From: Erythrobacter sp. 3-20A1M
GTDB taxonomy: Bacteria; Pseudomonadota; Alphaproteobacteria; Sphingomonadales; Sphingomonadaceae
NCBI RefSeq assembly: GCF_018636735.1
Contig: NZ_CP045200.1
Coordinates: 3,006,001-3,070,000 of the forward strand
Direction of reading: 5' to 3'
Length of the DNA stretch: 64,000 bases
Under the pieces are notes generated by a model. It worked only from the letters and a program-made list of their open reading frames with translations. It did not search any database and was not told the origin of the DNA. Each line of letters starts with the position of its first letter. The stretch's first letter is position 1. Both the position numbers and the translations under genes were made by a program. Shown piece after piece: positions 37,753 through 46,293 of this stretch.

Positions 37753-39094
37753 GCCGCTGAACCTGGACGACGACCTGCTGGGAGAGGTGACCTCGGGCGC
37801 GCGAGCGTTAGTCGTGTGCCCCGATATTCGCGGAGCCGATTACGAACTGGGCGCGCAGGAGCGGCTGGAAGAGGCGTGCGGGCTCGCGCTCGCCATCGGC
37901 ATCGAGATCGCCCATAGTTACGTGCTTCCGGTACGCGACGTCCGGCCGAACACGCTGTTTGGCGCCGGTCAGGTCGAACGGATCGGCACCGAGTGCGAGC
38001 AGCACGAAATCGAACTCGTCATTATCGATGGCGCGTTGAGCGCGATTCAGCAGCGCAATCTGGAAGACGCGCTCAAGCGCAAGGTGATCGACCGGACCGG
38101 CCTGATCCTGGAAATCTTCGGCGAACGGGCCGCGACGGCGGAGGGCCGCTTGCAGGTCGAGCTGGCGCACCTCGATTACCAGAGCAGTCGCCTCGTGCGC
38201 AGCTGGACCCACCTCGAGCGGCAGAGAGGTGGCTTCGGCTTCCTGGGCGGGCCGGGCGAAACGCAGATCGAGGCCGACCGGCGAATGATCCGCCAGCGCA
38301 TGGCGCGATTGCGGCGGGATATCGAACAGGTTCGCAAGACCCGTTCCCTGCATCGCGATCGGCGAGAGCGGGCGCCGTGGCCTCTGGTCGCGATCGTCGG
38401 TTACACCAATGCCGGTAAATCGACGCTTTTCAACCGGCTGACCGGATCGGACGTTATGGCGGAAGATCTCCTGTTCGCCACGCTCGATCCGACCATGCGG
38501 GCGATCGAGCTGCCGGGGATGGAGAAGGTCATCCTGTCCGACACGGTGGGCTTCATTTCGGACCTGCCGACACAACTCGTCGCGGCATTTCGCGCTACGC
38601 TGGAAGAGGTCGTTGCTGCCGATGTCATCGTCCATGTGCGCGACATGGCCAATCCGGCAAACGCGGCGCAGAAGCAGCAGGTGCTCGATGTGCTCGCCGA
38701 CCTCGGCGTCGGGGTGGGGGAGGGTGACGACGGGCACGAACCGACGCCGGTCGTCGAAGCGTGGAACAAGTGGGATTTGCTCGATCCGGAAACACGCGAG
38801 GAGCTCGGCCAGGCGGCCGCGAACGATCCGAACGTAGTGCCCATTTCCGCAGCCAGAGGAGAGGGCATAGACGACCTGCGCACGCGCATCGACGCGATAC
38901 TGACAGCCGATGCGCGGTGCTACGAGCTGGCTTTGCCGGCGACCGATGGCAAGCGCCTGGCGTGGCTCCACCAGCACGGCCATGTCCTGTCGCAGGCGGA
39001 AGAGGAGGGCGGATTGGTAGCGCGATTGAGCGTCCGCCTGACGCCGCGGGAATACGGGCGGTTTCGGTCCCTCTCCGCTACCGACGCCGCGTGA
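37739..39094 (+). CDS. hflX: GTPase HflX
   Basis: A 451-residue ribosome-associated GTPase. The N-terminal HflX domain ([34 protein letters not shown]), the glycine-rich linker [20 protein letters not shown] and the G domain (G1 [10 protein letters not shown]3 [11 protein letters not shown]4 NKWD) are intact. It splits stalled 70S ribosomes under stress. The hfq-hflX order is conserved in proteobacteria; the ATG lies inside the hfq 3' end. Confidence 0.96.
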   Translation: MKRAEPLNLDDDLLGEVTSGARALVVCPDIRGADYELGAQERLEEACGLALAIGIEIAHSYVLPVRDVRPNTLFGAGQVERIGTECEQHEIELVIIDGALSAIQQRNLEDALKRKVIDRTGLILEIFGERAATAEGRLQVELAHLDYQSSRLVRSWTHLERQRGGFGFLGGPGETQIEADRRMIRQRMARLRRDIEQVRKTRSLHRDRRERAPWPLVAIVGYTNAGKSTLFNRLTGSDVMAEDLLFATLDPTMRAIELPGMEKVILSDTVGFISDLPTQLVAAFRATLEEVVAADVIVHVRDMANPANAAQKQQVLDVLADLGVGVGEGDDGHEPTPVVEAWNKWDLLDPETREELGQAAANDPNVVPISAARGEGIDDLRTRIDAILTADARCYELALPATDGKRLAWLHQHGHVLSQAEEEGGLVARLSVRLTPREYGRFRSLSATDAA

Positions 39095-39121
39095 ACATGC
39101 GGCGGGGCCGCCTGCGTGCTA

Positions 39122-39889
39122 TCACGAGGTGCGCTGGGCGGTTTTCTTGACGCGGTTCCAAAGCGCTTCCTGCTGGTCCAGATCGAGCTCGGCGAACGAA
39201 CCGTCGGCCAGGTTTTCCATCACGCGATAGCGCCGCTCGAACTTCCTATTGGCGGCGCGCAATGCCTCTTCCGCCGGGACACCGTAGGCTCGGACAAGGT
39301 TGACCGCGGCAAACAGCAAATCGCCGGCTTCCTCCACCCGATCCTCGGCCGTCGCTGCTTCGGAGAGTTCGTCCATCTCCTCGAGGACCTTTGCGCGCGG
39401 GCCGTCGACATCCGGCCAGTCGAACCCGTCGCGAGCCGCGCGCTTTTGCAGCTTTTCCGCCCTGAGCAGCGCGGGCAACGCACCGGCGACCCCGTCCATC
39501 GAGCTGGTCGCGCCTTTGCTGTCGCGTTCTGTCGCCTTCAGCGTCTCCCAACGTTCATCGGTCATCGCGCCGTCGGAAGCGGTTCCGAAAATATGTGGAT
39601 GGCGCGACTCCATCTTCTCGCAAATCGTCCGAGCGACATCTTCGAAGGAGAACACACCGGCTTCCTCGGCCATGCGAGCATGGAATACGACCTGGAAAAG
39701 CAGGTCGCCCAGTTCCTCGCGCAGATCGCCGAGCGCGTTGCGTTCGATCGCATCGGCGACTTCGTACGCTTCCTCGATCGTGTACGGTGCGATGGTCGCG
39801 AAAGTCTGCGCGCGATCCCAGTCGCATCCGGTCTCCGGATCGCGGAGCCTGGCCATGATTTCGAGCAGTCGTTCGATCGGGTTGGTCAT
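39122..39889 (-). CDS. mazG: Nucleoside triphosphate pyrophosphohydrolase MazG
   Basis: A 255-residue enzyme hydrolysing NTPs to NMP and pyrophosphate, a housecleaning function. The tandem MazG fold begins LLEIMARLRDPETGCDWDRA, with the metal-binding EEAYEVADAIE and a second EExxD-like set (VLEEMDELSEAA, EEAGDLLFAAVNL). Full length. It converges on hflX, ending 28 bases away. Confidence 0.95.
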   Translation of the reverse strand: MTNPIERLLEIMARLRDPETGCDWDRAQTFATIAPYTIEEAYEVADAIERNALGDLREELGDLLFQVVFHARMAEEAGVFSFEDVARTICEKMESRHPHIFGTASDGAMTDERWETLKATERDSKGATSSMDGVAGALPALLRAEKLQKRAARDGFDWPDVDGPRAKVLEEMDELSEAATAEDRVEEAGDLLFAAVNLVRAYGVPAEEALRAANRKFERRYRVMENLADGSFAELDLDQQEALWNRVKKTAQRTS

Positions 39890-39964
39890 GTGCGCTGCCT
39901 AATCGGTGAGGGAGCCGTACGCCAGCATGTCGGGGAACTCTCTCACCACCTCAAACCGAGAGTG

Positions 39965-39978
39965 ATAATATATATTAT
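39965..39978. promoter_or_regulatory. AT-only palindrome upstream of mazG
   Basis: ATAATATATATTAT is perfectly self-complementary and sits in a roughly 30-base AT-rich patch, 76 bases upstream of mazG and shortly after the 54-residue gene. In such a GC-rich sequence it stands out; it could be a promoter core for mazG or a protein-binding site. Function unknown. Confidence 0.3.
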
Positions 39979-40023
39979 GTTAAATAATATTGGTCCAGGG
40001 TGGGCGGGCGCCTGATTTGCCCT

Positions 40024-40188
40024 TCAGACAATCATCGAGATGACAATCGCGAGCCCTGTGAAAATCGCGGCCCAGACCAGCGCCAAGCGCAAACCGGAGC
40101 GCCAGTCGAGCCGAAAGGATGCGAACGCGCCAAGCGCCAGGATAAGCCAGCCAAGTAGCACCACGATCTGGAGCACTTCGTTGCCCAT
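40024..40188 (-). CDS. Small two-helix membrane protein (54 residues)
   Basis: Reading MGNEVLQIVVLLGWLILALG, then AFASFRLDWRSGLRLALVWA, then AIFTGLAIVISMIV, followed by TGA. Two strongly hydrophobic stretches (about 6-24 and 35-54) are joined by a short positively charged loop (FRLDWRSGLR), a good helical hairpin. Its ATG overlaps the stop of the upstream hydrolase gene in a TAATG junction, as with kdpF/kdpB, which supports translation by coupling. No family recognised. mazG follows 134 bases downstream. Confidence 0.75.
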   Translation of the reverse strand: MGNEVLQIVVLLGWLILALGAFASFRLDWRSGLRLALVWAAIFTGLAIVISMIV

Positions 40189-40954
40189 TATGCTTCCACC
40201 ACCAGTCCATCGTGGCCGACGATAACACCCTTGGGAACTTCAGCCTGCAACGCTCTGTAATCCATCGATTTGTCCAAATGTGTCAGGACGAGTTTTCCAA
40301 CCCGGCATCGCTTGGCCAAATTCAGCGCCATCGCGAGATGAGCATGCGTGGGATGCGGATCGCGCCGCAAACAATCGCACACAAGCACGTCCACCCCGCT
40401 AAATAGCGCAGTCATATCAGCTGTAATCTCGCTGAAGTCTGTGGCGTAACCGATTGTCTTTCCGTCTTTTTCGAAGCGAAAACCGGTGCTCTTCGCTGGA
40501 CCGTGCGGCATACGGCACCAACCTATCCCGAAGCCTGCGAAGATTCTAAGTCGATCAAGCGTATCGAGCTCGACAATGGTCGGGTAACATATTCCCCAGC
40601 GAACACGTAGCTGAAGCGCGCGCGCAGCCGCCTGACCGTTTCTTCTGTTCCGTAGCCCGGAATCGGCCCTGAACGTCCGTAACGGAGCGACCGTAAATCA
40701 TCGATCCCGTGGCAGTGGTCGGCATGGTCGTGGGTCCAGAATACGCCGTCGATCGAAGCGATGTCGTTGTCGAGCAGTTGGCGCCGAAGATCGGGCGAGG
40801 TGTCCACCAGGATCCGCTTGCCCTCGTCGCTCTCGACCATGATCGAGACGCGCATCCGATGATTCCGTGGCTCGTCCGGGTCGCAGGCACCCCAGTCGCC
40901 GTTGCTGCGGGGAACCCCGGTCGAGGTGCCCGAACCGAGCAGCGTGACCTTCAC
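40188..40954 (-). pseudogene. PhnP-like metallo-beta-lactamase-fold hydrolase, frameshifted
   Basis: The first part (VKVTLLGSGTSTGVPRSNGD, ILVDTSPDLRRQLL, zinc motif THDHADHCHGIDDL) runs to LESSQASG and a stop at 40523. The second part, in another frame, reads AGFGIGWCRMPHGPAKSTGF, ATDFSEI, VLVCDCLRRDPHPTHAHL and LTHLDKSMDY, the rest of the same fold. The frames meet near 40539-40541, where one missing base would explain the break. Repaired, it gives about 255 residues, the size of PhnP-like phosphodiesterases. GTG start overlapping the tatD stop (GTGA). Base composition becomes AT-richer from the break onward. Confidence 0.78.
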
Positions 40955-41727
40955 GCCTTCGCCCGAGTGAACAGACGGTGGAAATTGGCGGTGGTTGTTT
41001 CGGCCAGGCCGTCCAGCGGGACGCCCCGAAGCTCGGCGACAAATGTCGCGGTGTCCCGCACGAATGCCGGTTCGCAAGTTTTGCCTCGATTGGGTACGGG
41101 CGCGAGAAACGGGCTGTCGGTTTCGACCAGCAGCCGATCGGCGGGCACGCCCTTGGCCACTTCCTGCAAATCCTTGGCATTCTTGAATGTGACGATGCCG
41201 GACAGCGAGATCGTCAGCCCCAGATCGAGAACCTTTTGTCCGAACTCCGCCGATGCGGTGAAGCAATGGATCAGCGCAGGGAACGCGCCCTGCTCCATTT
41301 CTTGCGAGAGGATCGCGGCGGTATCTTCTTCAGCATCGCGCGTGTGGATGACGATGGGCAGGCCGGTCTCGCGCGCCACGCCGATGTGCATCCGGAACAG
41401 GGCCTGTTGCACTTGGCGGTCGGACTTGTCGTAATAATAGTCGAGCCCGGTTTCACCAATGCCGATGACGCGATCCTGCTGCGTCGCCGCCAGCAGCGCC
41501 TCGCGACCGAGATCCTCGTGCGCGTCTGCCTCGTGCGGGTGGATCCCAACGCTGGCCCATACATCCGGCTCGCGTTGCGCCGTACCGACCACCCGGTCCC
41601 ATTCCGACTGGCGTGTGGAGATGTTCAGAAAGCCGTGGACCCCGGCCGCACGCGCGCGATCGAGCACCGCCGCCTGATCCTCGACCAGACCTTCGTATTC
41701 TAGGTGGCAATGGCTATCGATCAGCAT
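40951..41727 (-). CDS. tatD: TatD-family metal-dependent deoxyribonuclease
   Basis: A 258-residue hydrolase of the amidohydrolase fold. Metal-site motifs: DSHCHL, the conserved GIGETGLDYYYD, HTRDAEED, HCFTASAEFG and VETDSPFLAP. Family members have 3'-5' exonuclease or D-aminoacyl-tRNA deacylase-like activity. The ATG is chosen over a longer frame because MLIDSHCHLEYEG is the family start and overlaps the metG stop (TGATG). Confidence 0.94.
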   Translation of the reverse strand: MLIDSHCHLEYEGLVEDQAAVLDRARAAGVHGFLNISTRQSEWDRVVGTAQREPDVWASVGIHPHEADAHEDLGREALLAATQQDRVIGIGETGLDYYYDKSDRQVQQALFRMHIGVARETGLPIVIHTRDAEEDTAAILSQEMEQGAFPALIHCFTASAEFGQKVLDLGLTISLSGIVTFKNAKDLQEVAKGVPADRLLVETDSPFLAPVPNRGKTCEPAFVRDTATFVAELRGVPLDGLAETTTANFHRLFTRAKA

Positions 41728-43286
41728 CACGCCGCGTCCGTTTCCGGCAGTTCGAGGCGCGGGAAGATCGGCTCCGGCTTGGCGATGCGATGACCGCTGG
41801 CGACCAGAGCGCCGAACCACCCCTCGTTCGAGAGATCGGCGAAGCCGCGCCGCTCCGGTTCGCAGCCTACGGCATCGAGCACGGCCTTCGCCTTGTTCGG
41901 GATGACCGGCTGCACCGCCAGCGCGAGATCGCGGATCGCGATCAGCAGCGTCTGCAAGACGGCCTTCATCCGCTCGGGATCGGTCTTGCGCAGAGCCCAT
42001 GGAGCCTGCTCGTCGACATACTGGTTGCAGGCGAAGACCGCGCGCATCCACTCTTCGAGCCCGGTCGAGAACGCCAGCCTCTCGAAAGCCTCCGGCAAAG
42101 CCTCACGACAGGCATCCTGCACCACGGTCAGCAGACTGCGATCGGCACCATCCGGAGAGAAATCCTCAAGAACACCATCCATGTTCTTGTGAATCATGGA
42201 TAATGTGCGCTGTACGAGATTTCCGAAGCTGTTCGCCAGTTCTGCATTGGCGCGCGTCACGATCGCCTCCGGCGAATAGCTGCCGTCCTGACCGAACGCG
42301 ACCTCCCGCAGCAGGAAATAGCGCAGCGTATCGACGCCGAAGCTGTCCGCAAGGGTCAGCGGATCGGTGACATTGCCGAGCGATTTCGATTCCTTCTGCC
42401 CGCGATTGAGCAGGAAGCCGTGGCCGAACACCTTCTTAGGGGTCGGCAGATCGGCGCTCATCAGGAAAGCCGGCCAGTAGATCGTATGAAAGCGAACGAT
42501 GTCCTTCCCGATCAGGTGCAGGTCGGCGGGCCAGAACTTGCGCCACAATTCGGTATCGTCTGGGTAGCCGAGCCCTGTAATGTAATTCGTCAGCGCATCG
42601 ACCCAGACATACATGACGTGGTCGTCGCTGCCCGGCACCTTCACGCCCCAGTCGAAGCTGGTGCGGCTGATCGAAAGATCGCGCAGGCCGCCTTCGACGA
42701 ACGCGATCATCTCGTTCCGCCGGCTTTCCGGTTCGAGGAAACCGGGCGTGCGCAGCAGCGCCAGCAGCTTCTCCTGATAGCTCGACAGGCGGAAGAACCA
42801 GCTTTCCTCCACGGTCCACTCGACCGGCGTCCCTTGCGGGGAAAGACGCTCGCCCCCTTCCCCGTCGACCAGTTCCTTCTCGTCGTAGAACGCCTCGTCG
42901 CGGACCGAATACCAGCCCTCGTAGCGATCCAGGTAGAGGTCGCCCTTGGCTTCCATCGCGCGCCAGATCGCCTGGCTGGCGCGGTGGTGATCAGCATCGA
43001 CTGTGCGGATGAAGCGATCGTAGGAGATGTCGAGCGCATCGCACATGCGGCGGAACCGGCCGGACATCTCGTCCGCCAGCTCGCGCGGAGTCTTGCCTTG
43101 CTCCTCCGCCTTGCGCGCCATCTTCAGCCCGTGTTCGTCGGTGCCGGTCTGGAACCGCACCTCGCGCCCGCGGAACCGCTGGAAACGCGCGATGACATCG
43201 GCCGCGATCGCCTCGTACGCATGGCCGATATGCGGCGGTCCGTTAGGATAGCTGATGGCGGTGGTGATATAGTAAGGATCAGACAT
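41727..43286 (-). CDS. metG: Methionyl-tRNA synthetase
   Basis: A 519-residue class I synthetase. The HIGH motif is PPHIGHAYE and the KMSKS-type loop is QKESKSLGNV. The region where many enzymes have zinc cysteines reads DEKELVDGEGGERLSPQG and has none, marking the zinc-free form. No C-terminal tRNA-binding (EMAP-like) domain. The start MSDPYYITTAIS overlaps the holB 3' end by 8 bases; the open frame runs further upstream but is not family-like. Confidence 0.96.
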   Translation of the reverse strand: MSDPYYITTAISYPNGPPHIGHAYEAIAADVIARFQRFRGREVRFQTGTDEHGLKMARKAEEQGKTPRELADEMSGRFRRMCDALDISYDRFIRTVDADHHRASQAIWRAMEAKGDLYLDRYEGWYSVRDEAFYDEKELVDGEGGERLSPQGTPVEWTVEESWFFRLSSYQEKLLALLRTPGFLEPESRRNEMIAFVEGGLRDLSISRTSFDWGVKVPGSDDHVMYVWVDALTNYITGLGYPDDTELWRKFWPADLHLIGKDIVRFHTIYWPAFLMSADLPTPKKVFGHGFLLNRGQKESKSLGNVTDPLTLADSFGVDTLRYFLLREVAFGQDGSYSPEAIVTRANAELANSFGNLVQRTLSMIHKNMDGVLEDFSPDGADRSLLTVVQDACREALPEAFERLAFSTGLEEWMRAVFACNQYVDEQAPWALRKTDPERMKAVLQTLLIAIRDLALAVQPVIPNKAKAVLDAVGCEPERRGFADLSNEGWFGALVASGHRIAKPEPIFPRLELPETDAA

Positions 43287-44229
43287 CGGCCGTGCTCCTA
43301 TGCCCGGCGGCCGATGCGAGCAACCCGCCGATTTCGGTCGACAGGAAGCCGGGGTCGAAATTGTAGGTCGGGGCCTGGGCCGCCAGGGCGACCATGGCGG
43401 CGTGCGCATCCGCCACGGCGGCGAGCGTCGGACCCTGCGCGCCGACGGCCTCGTCCCGCAAGACGTTGCGCGAGAGGTCGAATATCGCCTGCAGCCGCGT
43501 GCGGTCGGGCCGATTGCCGATCGCGTCCACCAGCCTGCCGCGCAGCGCGAAATCACGGTCGCCCTCGCGCACCAGGCAGCGCATCAGCTCCTCGACCGGA
43601 GCCAGCTCCTGCTCGATGAAAGTAAGCGCCGCGCCGGGGGAGCCGCCCGCACCGGCCGCCGCCGCCCGCCGCGCCGCTTCGTCGGATTGGGGCGCGGCTT
43701 CGGCCAGGAAAGCGAGTATGGCGTCTTCGCCGACCGGGGCGAAGCGCAGGATACGGCATCGCGACCTGATGGTGGGAAGGAGCCGCGCCGGGCGATGCGA
43801 CACCAGCAGGAAAAACGTGCCCTGCGGCGGTTCCTCCAGGCTCTTGAGCAGGGCGTTCGCCGCGTTGCGCTCCAGATCGTCGGCGGGATCGATCACGATC
43901 GCGCGGCGCTCGCCCAGGGTCGGCCGGGTCGCCAGCCGCCGCTGCATCTCGCGGATCTGGGCGATGCGAATGCTGCGCGCGCGTTCGTAAGGCTTGCCGT
44001 CCGCGCGCTTGCGGTCTTCCTTGTCGTCCTTCGGCGGGTGGGTGAGCGTAAGGATGTCGGGATGCTGCGTGCCCTCTTCCGCGCCCACCAGCGACCGCGC
44101 GGCCGCGTTCGCAAAGGCTCGCTTCCCGAGCCCCTGCTTGCCCGCGAGTATCCAGGCATGATGCATCCGCGCGCCCGAACGGGCTGCGTTCCATTCGCGC
44201 CAGGCGGCTTCGTGGCCTGGCTGCGTCAC
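43279..44229 (-). CDS. holB: DNA polymerase III delta-prime subunit
   Basis: A 316-residue clamp-loader subunit. HHAWILAGKQGLGKRAFANA is the AAA+ nucleotide-loop region, and NAANALLKSLEEPPQGTFFL plus LLPTIRSRCRILRFAPV are the typical sensor and SRC motifs. It works with tau/gamma and delta to load the beta clamp. The GTG start (VTQPGHEAAWREW) overlaps the tmk stop as GTGA, better than a start 12 codons further upstream. Confidence 0.92.
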   Translation of the reverse strand: MTQPGHEAAWREWNAARSGARMHHAWILAGKQGLGKRAFANAAARSLVGAEEGTQHPDILTLTHPPKDDKEDRKRADGKPYERARSIRIAQIREMQRRLATRPTLGERRAIVIDPADDLERNAANALLKSLEEPPQGTFFLLVSHRPARLLPTIRSRCRILRFAPVGEDAILAFLAEAAPQSDEAARRAAAAGAGGSPGAALTFIEQELAPVEELMRCLVREGDRDFALRGRLVDAIGNRPDRTRLQAIFDLSRNVLRDEAVGAQGPTLAAVADAHAAMVALAAQAPTYNFDPGFLSTEIGGLLASAAGHRSTADV

Positions 44230-44864
44230 CGGCTGCCCTCTGTCAGAGGCGCGACGACGGTCCATATCCGGTCGGCCACAGTCGCGGGGTCCGCTTCTGC
44301 GTCGATCTGCACGGTCGTGGTCGGCTCAATTTCCGCGATCTCGGCGAAGGACGAGGCGACGGCAGCATGGTAGGCGGCATCGCGCCCGCCGATGGCATCC
44401 GAACGCCCGCCGTCCCGCTGCGCCAGGCGCGTCGTCGCGCTGGCTGCTGAAACTTGCAGGAGTAGGGTGAGATCGGGCCGCAGCCCCTCGCTTCCGAAGC
44501 CGTGGAGACTGACTATCGCCGCGTCACCCAGGCCGCCGGCGCCGCCCTGATAGGCACGGCTCGAATCGATGAAGCGGTCGCATACGACCCATTTTCCCGC
44601 CGCCAGCGATGGGCGGATCAGCCGTTCGACATGGTCTGCCCGTGCGGCGGCGAACAGCAGCGCCTCGGCCCGCGCGCCCCACCCTTTCCCCGGTGGATCG
44701 AGGAGCAGCGTGCGAATGGCCTCCGCACCCGGCGTACCACCGGGCTCGCGGGTCATGACGACGGCGACGCCCGCATCCTGCAACCGATCGGCCAGCAGCC
44801 TCGCCTGCGTCGATTTACCCGACCCCTCTCCCCCTTCTAAGGCGATGAACCGTCCGGGCGTCAT
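44226..44864 (-). CDS. tmk: Thymidylate kinase
   Basis: A 212-residue nucleotide kinase phosphorylating dTMP to dTDP. P-loop EGGEGSGKST near the start, the DRF motif in VVCDRFIDSSRAYQG, and the TREPGGTPGAEAIR substrate loop are present. The ATG overlaps the dacA stop by four bases. The arrangement dacA-tmk-holB-metG is conserved in related bacteria. Confidence 0.95.
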   Translation of the reverse strand: MTPGRFIALEGGEGSGKSTQARLLADRLQDAGVAVVMTREPGGTPGAEAIRTLLLDPPGKGWGARAEALLFAAARADHVERLIRPSLAAGKWVVCDRFIDSSRAYQGGAGGLGDAAIVSLHGFGSEGLRPDLTLLLQVSAASATTRLAQRDGGRSDAIGGRDAAYHAAVASSFAEIAEIEPTTTVQIDAEADPATVADRIWTVVAPLTEGSR

Positions 44865-46024
44865 CGCAGGAAAGCGGTAAAGCCGTTCACGATGCGGCGC
44901 AGCGGACCGGCCCGCTCGACCGCCTCACCCGCGACCAGTGGAACGGTGGAGGGTTCGAGACCCGGTGCCGTCAGCTTGAGCCGGGCGACCTCCTCGCCCT
45001 TCGCGATCGGGGCCTCCAGCGGCCCGTCGTAGAGCAGTTCGACCTTTACCGGTCCGGTGTTGCCTTGAGGTACGGAGAGCCGCACCGGTCGCGGGGCGAT
45101 GAGCGGCAGCTCGCTGGCCGAACCGTTCTGGACCCGTGCCATCGCGATCGGCTTGCCCGCCGGGAACAGGTTCTGATTGGCGAAGCGGGCGAAACCCCAC
45201 TCCATCAGATCGCGCGCCGCGGCATTGCGCTGACGCCAGGTGTCGCTGGTCGCCACGACCAGCATCAGGCGGCGTCCGTCGCGCTCCGCCGTGCCCAGGA
45301 AGCCATAGCCCGCCTGGTTGGTGAAGCCGGTCTTGATCCCGTCCGCGCCCTCGACCTTGCCCAGGATCGGATCGTGATTGTCCTGCGCGATGCCGAAGGC
45401 CCGCATACCCGGCTTGCCAACATAGCGGCGAAACAGCGTCGGATAATCGTTCACCATCGCGCGGCCGAGGATCACCAGATCGTGCGCCGTCACGAAGGTC
45501 CCGCCTTGGTCCGGCCAGCCATTGGGCGTGTTGAAATGGCTATCGCGCATGCCCAGTCGACGCGCATTCGCATTCATCATCCGGGTCCACCCCGCGACGG
45601 AGCCCCCCGCCCCTTCCGCCAGAACGACAGCGCCGTCATTGGCCGAAACGGTCGTGATGCCCCTCAGCAGCAGATCGACGCTCGGGTTCGCTCCGCGCGG
45701 AAGGAACAGGCTGGAGCCCTTGCGATCCCATTCGGCGAACGCGGTATCGGTGTAGGGAAAATGTTGCGCCAGCGACAGCTTGCCCTGCTTCACCAGACGG
45801 AAGGCGGTGTAGACCGTCATCACCTTGGTGATGGAGGCTGGCATGAAGCGCAAGTCGGGGTTGCGCGAGAACAGGACCTGCCCGCTGCCCCCATCGACCA
45901 GCAGCGCTATCGGGGCATCATTTGCATCGGGAAGCGATGGCACGTCGTCCTTGGCGACCGCAGGTACGGTCAGGCAAAAAGCCGTTACGACCGAGACGAT
46001 TGCTCTCTTCAGTTTCGAACTCAC
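44861..46024 (-). CDS. dacA: D-alanyl-D-alanine carboxypeptidase (PBP5/6 type)
   Basis: A 387-residue periplasmic penicillin-binding protein trimming peptidoglycan side chains. Signal peptide (KRAIVSVVTAFCLTVPAVAK), the SxxK active site S64-K67 (PASITKVM), SxN (VSANDGAVV) and KTG (GIKTGFTNQAG), then a C-terminal PBP5 domain and an amphipathic tail. The GTG start has GGGAG seven bases upstream; a TTG 12 codons earlier would run into the upstream remnant. Confidence 0.94.
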   Translation of the reverse strand: MSSKLKRAIVSVVTAFCLTVPAVAKDDVPSLPDANDAPIALLVDGGSGQVLFSRNPDLRFMPASITKVMTVYTAFRLVKQGKLSLAQHFPYTDTAFAEWDRKGSSLFLPRGANPSVDLLLRGITTVSANDGAVVLAEGAGGSVAGWTRMMNANARRLGMRDSHFNTPNGWPDQGGTFVTAHDLVILGRAMVNDYPTLFRRYVGKPGMRAFGIAQDNHDPILGKVEGADGIKTGFTNQAGYGFLGTAERDGRRLMLVVATSDTWRQRNAAARDLMEWGFARFANQNLFPAGKPIAMARVQNGSASELPLIAPRPVRLSVPQGNTGPVKVELLYDGPLEAPIAKGEEVARLKLTAPGLEPSTVPLVAGEAVERAGPLRRIVNGFTAFLR

Positions 46025-46056
46025 CCTAGCTCCCGCCCGCCGGCGGGGCCGGCGGT

Positions 46057-46278
46057 TCAACCTGCTGTAAACACGCGGGCGTCGCTATAGCCTGCCGCCC
46101 GCACCTTGGCGAGCGCCGCTTCGGCCTTTCCACGGGTTGCGTAGGGGCCGGTGCGGACGCGATGGATGCCCCTCGCTTGCTTCCACTTAGCCGTCAATCC
46201 GGTCGGCGATAGCGCGTCTTGCCACGTCACCCGCCGCTCGTGCAGGCGGCCATGAGCGCGGTTAGCAAACCACCTCAC
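46057..46278 (-). pseudogene. Remnant of rlpA: C-terminal part of a SPOR domain
   Basis: The last 37 residues read GIHRVRTGPYATRGKAEAAL followed by AKVRAAGYSDARVFTAG, exactly the second half of a peptidoglycan-binding SPOR domain. Nothing before them resembles SPOR or the double-psi barrel of RlpA; the upstream residues (MRWFANRAHGRLHERRVTWQ) are unlike any domain I know. RlpA is normally 250 or more residues and commonly sits between mltB and dacA. An ATG overlapping the mltB stop leads only to a 10-codon frame. Best read as an rlpA gene reduced to its tail; a short expressed product is possible. Confidence 0.6.
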
Positions 46279-46293
46279 GCCGCATGCAGGACA

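Noticed and set aside
39980-40228. An 82-codon minus-strand open frame overlapping the 54-residue gene
   Set aside because: Its translation is tryptophan/arginine-rich and unlike a protein; the shifted 54-residue frame is the hydrophobic, coupled one.
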